From assembly GCA_013365365.1 (NCBI GenBank), contig JABVXU010001045.1:1-11334 (forward strand): a stretch of 11,334 bases of DNA, written 5' to 3'. Source of the stretch: Cruorifilaria tuberocauda. Lineage: Eukaryota; Nematoda; Chromadorea; Rhabditida; Onchocercidae. The notes beneath the pieces are model-generated. The model was not told the origin of the DNA and ran no database searches. It was given only the letters and a program-made list of their open reading frames with translations. Numbering within the stretch: position 1 is the stretch's first letter; every line of letters begins with the position of its first letter. The position numbers and the translations under genes were made by a program. Shown one piece after another: positions 1 to 8,200 of the stretch.

Positions 1-791
1 CAAGAATTCAAGAAATAAAATATGCTGTATCAGCAACAGATTGGGTGTGGTTTAAATAATCAGATAACCGGATTTAATGTTCATTGAAATAACTGCACCA
101 GAATTCAGGATAATTGTCCGGCCTTCCTTTTCACATCGACCCGATCAATCGAGGAGACAGCGACGATAATCGTTGTTACCAGTTTGTAACATACTATAAA
201 TCTAACATCACTTGTTGTCCGGTATCCTGTGTACAAACATTCATCTTTCCCACTTTGTTAAATTTAAAAAATTATCATTTTATCAGGAAACGGAAACGGA
301 ATTACTCTCTTATCATCAGAACATCTCTTCTCTTTGTTATCATCAGATTGATAATTAATTTTGAATTTATTTTCATCTACCGGAATTAATGATATGCAAT
401 TAAAATTTGGTAAATATAATTTACCTTAATGCTTATTTTACTGTTAAATTAAACAAAGTTCTCATTTACGATCTATTTGATTTGAATTTAAAATTTATAT
501 TCATCTTGTCTGATTTACCTAAATACTCGTCTATTACTGCTATAGCTATTGCTATTACTTAATAAGCTACTGCTATTACTTATTACTTATTACTTGCTGC
601 TACTATCAGGCCTTACTTATCGTAAAATTTTCAATTTTATAATTTCAATACCGGAATAACTTTGAGGAAATTTCAAAATTAATCCCTTAAAAAGGGAATT
701 TGCAATTTACAAGTTAACTTTTATCAGTCTTAAAATTCATCACTTATTTACTGTGATATATTACGCAAAAAATAAAAAATTCAATTCAACG
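1..791. other. 5' flank, no supported gene
   Basis: This stretch lies upstream of the first assigned start codon and is mostly AT-rich. Positions about 100-260 are clearly richer in G and C and are open in several frames on both strands, including about 50 minus-strand codons ending in TGA near 107. No frame has a convincing start, splice pair or recognisable family. The last 70 bases before 792 hold a TTATCAG at 721-727 that could act as a splice or trans-splice acceptor giving a ~64-nt leader, but that is only a possibility. I see no clear core promoter. Confidence 0.5.
535..606. repeat. Short imperfect TATTACT/GCTAT tandem repeat
   Basis: Degenerate runs of GCTATTACT and TATTACT follow one another here, upstream of the first exon. 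It is a low-complexity repeat with no coding value. Confidence 0.7.
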
Positions 792-855
792 ATGCACAAG
801 TTACTAATTCTATTACTTATTATGGCATTGATTACTCGATGGGTCTTCAGCCGAA
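792..855 (+). CDS. Exon 1: start codon and signal peptide
   Basis: The ATG at 792 opens 21 codons rich in Leu and Ile (MHKLLILLLIMALITRWVFS), a typical signal peptide with a probable cleavage site near residues 20-22. The donor GTAAG at 856 is consensus and leaves phase 1. It is the only ATG in the upstream region that leads directly into a hydrophobic leader followed by a good donor, which is why I chose it. Confidence 0.8.
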
Positions 856-3800
856 GTAAGTTAATTTAATAATTTGTTAGGTTAATTAAGTTAATAATTC
901 ATTTATTGCTTTACCAATTTACTTATTATTTTAATTAATGTTAATTAAGAAGAACAACAAAAGTAACTATTTTTTATATAGTATAAGTTAATATGGCATA
1001 AAAGGTATAAAAGGTTAAAAGATATAGAAGTATGAAGTATAAAGTATAAAAGTATAAAAGTATAATATAAAAGTATAAAAGTAAAAAAGTATAAAAGTAT
1101 AAAAGGTATAAATGGGATAAAAGCAAATGGTGTAAATTTTTAATTTTTTTTAAACTTTTTTTTTTAATTCTTAAATTTAATATTTTTTAATGTTCTAAGA
1201 TGAAAATTTGAAATTAAACTTTTTGAGTTTAAATTTTAATGGAGAAAAGTTTTATCATTTAATTTTATCATTTAACCTAATTAAAAATAACTATTCCAGT
1301 TTATTCTTGTTAATTAGTATTAATTAAAATAATAAAAATTTAATTATTTGATGTCTTGCTGATTTGAAATGATTAATTTTATTAATATTACAAATTCTTT
1401 CTTTAATTTTTTCCTTATTTCTCCAAAAAAAAATACTCAAAATATTTTAATTCAAAATCGGAAATTAATTTTCGCAGCTAACAAATAGCTTTATCAGCTT
1501 ATCCTATAGTGATTATCAATTCAATTTCCGCCTATATTGATAAGAATATGTTGACAGAAATATTTATCAGTTATTTAAATTTAATTGTTTGATATCGAAG
1601 TTTAGAAACTAAAAAAAAACTGAAAAATATTTTAATTCGAAATCGGAAATTTATTTTCATTGCTAACAAATAGTTTTATCAGCTTATCCTATATTGATAT
1701 TGATAAGGATACATTGATAGGGAAGGGATTTATCAGTTATTTAAGGAAGAGATTTATCAGTTATAATTAATTTATATTATTTTATAATTAATTTATTTAT
1801 AATTTTATAATTAATTACTTTTTTCTTTTTGCAATTTTTTCTGTGATCACTGTGATCACTCAATCAATAAGTCCTCAATCCATCAGTCGGATCGATCAAT
1901 CAATAAATTTTTCAACCTTATAAAATTTCTAAAATTTTTTCACAATAATAAATTCCAAACTAATCCGATTACAATCATTTTTTTTATCAGTTATAAGTTG
2001 AAATTATTAAATTTTACAGCCTTCTTGTTAAATAATAAATTCTGAATTAATTAAATTATTTTTTTTATTACTTTAATAAGTTACAGCTTACTCTATTAAA
2101 GTAATAGAAATCTTTTTGTTTGACTTATTAAGGCAATAAAGATTTTTTTCTTTTTTGCAAATTCTTTTTTTATTACCCTTATAAGGTTAAATTAAAATCT
2201 TTAACTTAACTTAAAATCCAAACTTCAATTTAACTTAACTCAGGAAACTTCCAGAATTTTGTTTTAATAATTTAATAAATTAATTTTTGAGGAAAATTTT
2301 GGGAGAAAAAAAAAAGAAACGGAACAATTTAATTTCTGCAAAAAAAGTCATTGAGATATGAATTATTGTGATACGCTGTTGTGTAAATTGTTTGTCCCAA
2401 TTTTTTTTTTATCTTTTTTTCTTATCAATTGATATCTCATCGTTATCTCTTCGTCTTTGTTATTTTTTTAATTATTTTTATTTTTTTATCATTTTCACTT
2501 ATCTTAGGAAATTTTTTTGCAAATTCTTTGTTGTGAGAATTGTTTTGTTAATTTAATTATTTTTTTTTTTTCAAAACAAAACTTTAATTTTGTAATTGCA
2601 AGATTTCCTATTTTTTAATTGAAAAAGATTTTTTTAATAAAAAAGGTTTTGTTTTAAACAAAATGAAGTGATAGTGATAATGGTGGTAATGTGAAGTGAC
2701 AGAAATGATAATAACACGAAGCGATAGTAATGATAACAATATGAAATGATAATAATACTAGTAATGTGAAGTGATAACAATGATAATAATGTGAAGCGAT
2801 AGTAATAATAATATAAATGGTAGTAATGATAATAACATGAAATGATAGTAATGATAATAATATAAAATCATAGTAATGATAATAATATGAAGTGATAATA
2901 ATACTAGTAATATGAAGTGATAATAATGATAATAATATGAAGTGATAATAATACTAGTAGTATAAAGCGATAACAATGATAATAATGTGAAACGATAGTA
3001 ATAATAATATAAATGGTAGTAATGATAATAACATGAAGTGATAGTAATGATAACAGTATGAAATGATAATAATACTAGTAATATGAAGTGATAATAATGA
3101 TAATAATGTGAAACAATAGTAATAATAATATAAATAGTATTAATGGTAATAACATGAAATGATAGTAATGATAATAACATAAAATCATGGTAATGATAAT
3201 AATATGAAGTGATAATAATGATAATAACATCAAGTGATAATTTCATTCATACAGTTAAGCTTAAATAATTTATTTAAATTATAAAAATATAACTGGTAGG
3301 AACAATCCTTAACATTCAATCTAAATTACTTTAAAATTATCAGCCTTCTATATATTACTCAGGAGTAATTATCGCTAGAGCCTAATAGCAAAAAATTTTT
3401 TTGTCCTAAATAAATGCTTATTTAATTAAGTTGTAATATTAGCTAATTCGTTAATTACTTAATCACTTGGCTGAAAGATGAAATTTCGTCATTTCCTGCT
3501 TTGCAGCAATCAGTATATCAGCGAAGTGTAATCTGGAATCAGATCATACGAAACTTGGACGATGTTTACGGCCTTGGCTTGATCTATGGGAAATGATAAG
3601 AGTACAAGAGGCTCATGCATCAAATCTCATCTATCCGGTTGTTGTTGTTGTTTTCATGAATTATAAATGATATAATAAATTGAAATAAATAAAAATTGAA
3701 TTCAATTCATTTCAAAATAATTTAGTTTAACTGAACCGGAAATGATTGAACTGGAAAAAAAAACCGCATTAAAATATTAATTATACTCTTTTTTTTTGGT

Positions 3801-5228
3801 ACTTGCAAATTTTAAATGACGAAAAAAAAATTTTATAATATTTTAAAGTGGAAAAAAAGAAAGGATATCATTTTTGATAACGATAAGATCTGCACTTGAT
3901 TCATTTCAAAATAATTTAGTTTAATTGAATCCGAAACGAGTGAACCGGAAATGATTAAACCGGAAAAAAAAAACAGCATTAAAATGATCTCAACAAATTA
4001 CTATCATAAGTATTCGATTTATTTGAGACTAAATCCGAGTTTTGTTTGTCTAAAACGATTAAAATCCACCGTTTACTGTTTTATAATACGTAAAAACAAA
4101 AATACGTAAAAAAAGTACGTGTAGGAATACGTGAAAAAGGTGCGCGTAGAATACGTGAAAAATTAGTCGGAATTTTTTCGTAAATTTTAAATTAATTATT
4201 TTAGAAAAAAATGTTGAGTAGTTTAAAAAACTAATTAACAAATATACATATTGATTAAATTAAATTTTGAATTTATAAATATAATAAATTATTCAATTCA
4301 TTATTTTCATTTAGTAAAATATAATTCAATTTAGGTTTTAATTGAATTTAATTGAAAGTTTAATTGAATTTAAATTAAATCATCATAAACGACATTCATT
4401 TTCGTTTTGTTTTAAAATTATTCAACTTAATTCGTCTTCAATTCAATAAATTCAACTAATTTTAGCATGATTAATTGATAAATTGATAATTTTAATATTG
4501 ATAATTTAATAATTTAATTTAAATAACTAAATAATATTTATTGTTTTTTCAAAAAAAATTGCAATAAATTTATCAAAATTTTTTATCAGTTCTTCTGTAA
4601 TACTCATTATCAGTGAGCCAAAATAGCCAAACTTAATTCATTTAATTAATTAACTTAATCGAAAAAGTTACCTAGGGGTCTTACAGATTCCATTTTATTC
4701 TCGAGAATCGGTACTATTCCTCTGTAGTGCTTATCATAACAGTCGATCAACGTGCATGACAAATGAAGTACTTAAAAAGTGCAAACGTAACGAAATGATA
4801 ATTTTCATCCAACGTAATATGCGCTATTACTGTGGCAAAAAAGCTAAACTTGCTTTCGAAAAATTCGATTGTCTTCATAGGTAATACTTTTTTACCTGTT
4901 TTGTTTACCTATTTTGTTTACCTATTTTGTTTACCTGTTTTGTTTACCTATTTTGTTTACCTATTTTGTTTACCTATTTCATTTATCCATTTTATTTACC
5001 TTCAATTCTTGAGCTAAATTTTTATCTAGGATAAATTGATTAAATAAAATTACGAAGAACATAAATTGTGAAAAATAAATTAAAAAACAATTTTAAATTA
5101 ATTAGTAATCATAATTAGAGTAAACGGTAGTTATAGTCATGGTTGTTTGAAATGTGAATTTCAATGAAAATTTGTAAATTGTAAGCAAATTATAAATTAT
5201 GAAATCATTTTAGGAATAATTGATAGTA

Positions 5229-5273
<45 letters not shown>

Positions 5274-8200
5274 TGATAATAATAATAATAATAATAAATG
5301 AAATTAGCTAATTTAAATAGAATTCAAACGATATAATTCGGATACATGCATTTGTCAAATTGTAGTGCGCTAATGTCCGAACAGCATTGCCGGCGGCATA
5401 TTCAGGATATCGCACCATCAACCTATGGGTCAGGTAAATGCATCGGGATACCAGCATTCTTTGATTGCATATTACCTGTCGTACGATCGAAATGCCAAAG
5501 TTCCGGTGTTTACATTCTTGTTGATGCAATTACCTCATTTGGTTGTGCTCTTAGCAAAGGTCAACTTTTCCTTTTGTTTTTTGTAAATTTCACAATTTTT
5601 TTAAAAACTGTTTGTTCAATACTTTTCCATCATCAGAAATTAAATTATCACTCTTCATTTATTAATTATCTAATTATCTAATTTTGTACCAACATGGAAT
5701 ACCAGTATACCAGGAATACTTTCAATTCTATCCAATCCTCTAATCATTTCTTCTACTTGATAATTACCTTGATAAGCTTTACTCGCAATAACTACACAAA
5801 TTACAGCTTTACTAGTTAATTTTACTGTTTGTAGTAAATTCAAATTTCCTTCTGCAGCTAAATTTTAAAATTGAATATAAATATTAATTAAGTTTATTTT
5901 TAATCTTTTACCTTTTAGGGATTAAAAACAAACTTAATTAATATTTATATTTTAAATTAGTAAAGAAATTTATTAATTCCAATAAAAAGATAAGTAGCAT
6001 TTACAGAATTGGTACAGAAATCCGCAAAATTCGCTGTAACAATGAATAAAACTGGTGAATTCACTGAAGAAGCTGGCAAAAGTATACTTTATCACATTTA
6101 CTGATAAAACAAAACGGTTTAAGAAGTACTGATAAGAAAATTCCCGGATTAGAAAAATTTTATGAGTAAGAATTGGTAGAAAAATTATTTCTAGCAATGA
6201 AATTATAAGGTTAAAAAATATCCTTCAATTGTTTATTTATTTTTACCTATTAAAATTAGTAATGTTTTTCTAGGATCAATGATAATATCATTTATCATCA
6301 TGATAAATATAATGTCAATACGTGAAATTTTAAGATGTCAATGAGAATTGATACCAGTTTGTTGGGTCAAAGTTCAGGAGAATTTAGTTGATTGAAGCTC
6401 TTCGTTCAGGTAGATAGAACTAGAACTTTTTGATTGATAACGAGAGAACTATACTTTTGGACAGTATACGTGCTCTTCGTTGGGCAATGCATGAACAAAG
6501 AACTGTTTAGATATATAAGGTAACACGTAGATGACGTATTACGTAAACGATAAATCATGTAGACGTACAAGAGGTAAAATCAATGATAATTATATATACA
6601 TAAACAAGAGATAAAGTTAATGGTAATCACTTGAACATATAAAAGATAGAGTTAGTAATAATCACGTCGATAAAATCATGATTAAAGAAGGATTACGTTG
6701 TTCTTTGAGGAGACGTAGATAGTGATAAATCACGAAGACGTGCGTGAGATAAAATCAGTGATGATCACGTCGTTAAGGTGATGGTTACGGAAAGATTACG
6801 TAGTTCTTTGAGGAGAGAGGTAAAATGAATTGTTTAGTGAGAGGTTTGATAACAGAATTTTAAACTAATAAGTTATAGCTGATCAAAGTTTTACAAGTTA
6901 AGCAATCACTTAACATAATAATTTGATTAATTTTAATATTCTAAAATTTCTTCAAGCTTTCTAACAATAAGTATAAGTAATAAACTTTACAGTTTGATAG
7001 TATTTTTGTAAATTTCGAAATTGTATGAATGAAATTAGAATCAGTTGAGTAATACAGAAATATTCTATGAAACTGTACATTTGAACGATCCGATCCAGTA
7101 ATTTGTAGAAAAATAATTAAGCCTATTTATAATAAATTGTAGTCTGAAGTTCAAAGTTCAAATTGAGAATTCATTTAGAATATTTCACGAAATTTGTCAA
7201 TATGTCAATCCTAAAAATATAAAGAATTTTGAATAATTTTTTGAAATAAATATATTTTAATTCAATTTAATTGATTCAAAGTGAATTAAATGATTTTAAT
7301 GATTGAGTTAATAAAGTAATTTAAGTGATATCCGGTAATTTAATTGTATCCATTTTAATTTTCAGCATTTATACGGAATGAATTACCGGCTGCGCTTCCA
7401 GTGCTTGATGAAGAAAGCAATGGTCAGTAACAGGAAAAATAAATAAATAAATATCTTTGTTTTTTTTTTTTGGAAAATGATTGGGAAAATTTTTTAATCC
7501 GGAAATTCCACACGTCCACACTTCATCATATAAATTCATCTGTTTTTCATCATCGGATTATAATCGACATGAAAAATCATAGATTTTGTTTTGGGAAAAA
7601 AAAGCTCATTTTCGACCTTTGACCCTCTGATATGAAAGCATCATTGAACTTTCATTCTGTATTATCTCAAATTCCTATTTTGTAGTAAATATGAGATGAG
7701 AAATGATGAGGATACATGTATCAAATGATTGATCACTAAAGATTAGGCATATCTGATAAACGATTGATAATGATTAAGGATATATATATAAGTATTAAAT
7801 GATCACTAAGGATTAAGCATACCTGATAAAAGTGATAACGATTAAAGATAGACATATAAAATGATCATTAAGGAATTAGACATACCTATTAAGATAGTGA
7901 TTTAGAATATTCTAAGAGTTTTACTATTTTTAATAATAATCCGGAAAATCCATCAGGAAAGTAATCATTATAATTGAATTTTTAATAATTATCAGGGAAA
8001 TTCATCAGGAAAGCAATAATTATAATTGGAATACCAAATAATTTATAAATATTTATGTTTGAATTTAATTGAATATTTGTTGATAAAATATTTGCAAAAT
8101 TATTTTTTTAACGATTTAATGATTTATGATTTTATAATTTTATGTTTATTTAAATTAATTTATTTTTTCCTGTTTGAATTTTATTAAATTTTTAAAGCAA

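Noticed and set aside
114..389. 91-codon plus-strand frame in the 5' flank
   Set aside because: It opens at TTG rather than ATG, has a stop directly upstream after the only plausible acceptor, and its second half is AT-rich low-complexity.
2758..3246. 162-codon minus-strand open frame rich in Tyr, His and Ile
   Set aside because: It is produced entirely by a GATAAT-type minisatellite and has periodic low-complexity composition and no domain.
4059..4241. 60-codon minus-strand frame in intron 2
   Set aside because: It is Phe- and His-rich reading of an AATACGTGAAAA repeat with no family resemblance.
4832..5017. 61-codon plus-strand frame with repeated Phe/Tyr/Leu
   Set aside because: It overlaps exon 3 in another frame and then runs through the 13-bp repeat array.
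5308..5529. 73-codon minus-strand frame
   Set aside because: It is a shadow of exon 4, whose plus-strand reading has conserved cysteine spacing and matching splice phases.
5973..6197. 74-codon minus-strand frame rich in Phe and Cys
   Set aside because: It does not resemble the upstream part of PurD and its composition looks like the antisense of an AT-rich intron. The plus-strand segment at 6007-6081 is more protein-like.
6437..6508. Short plus-strand reading with LDSIRALRWAMHEQR
   Set aside because: It is only about 24 codons long, ends in TAG, and has no acceptor in a compatible phase. Probably chance.
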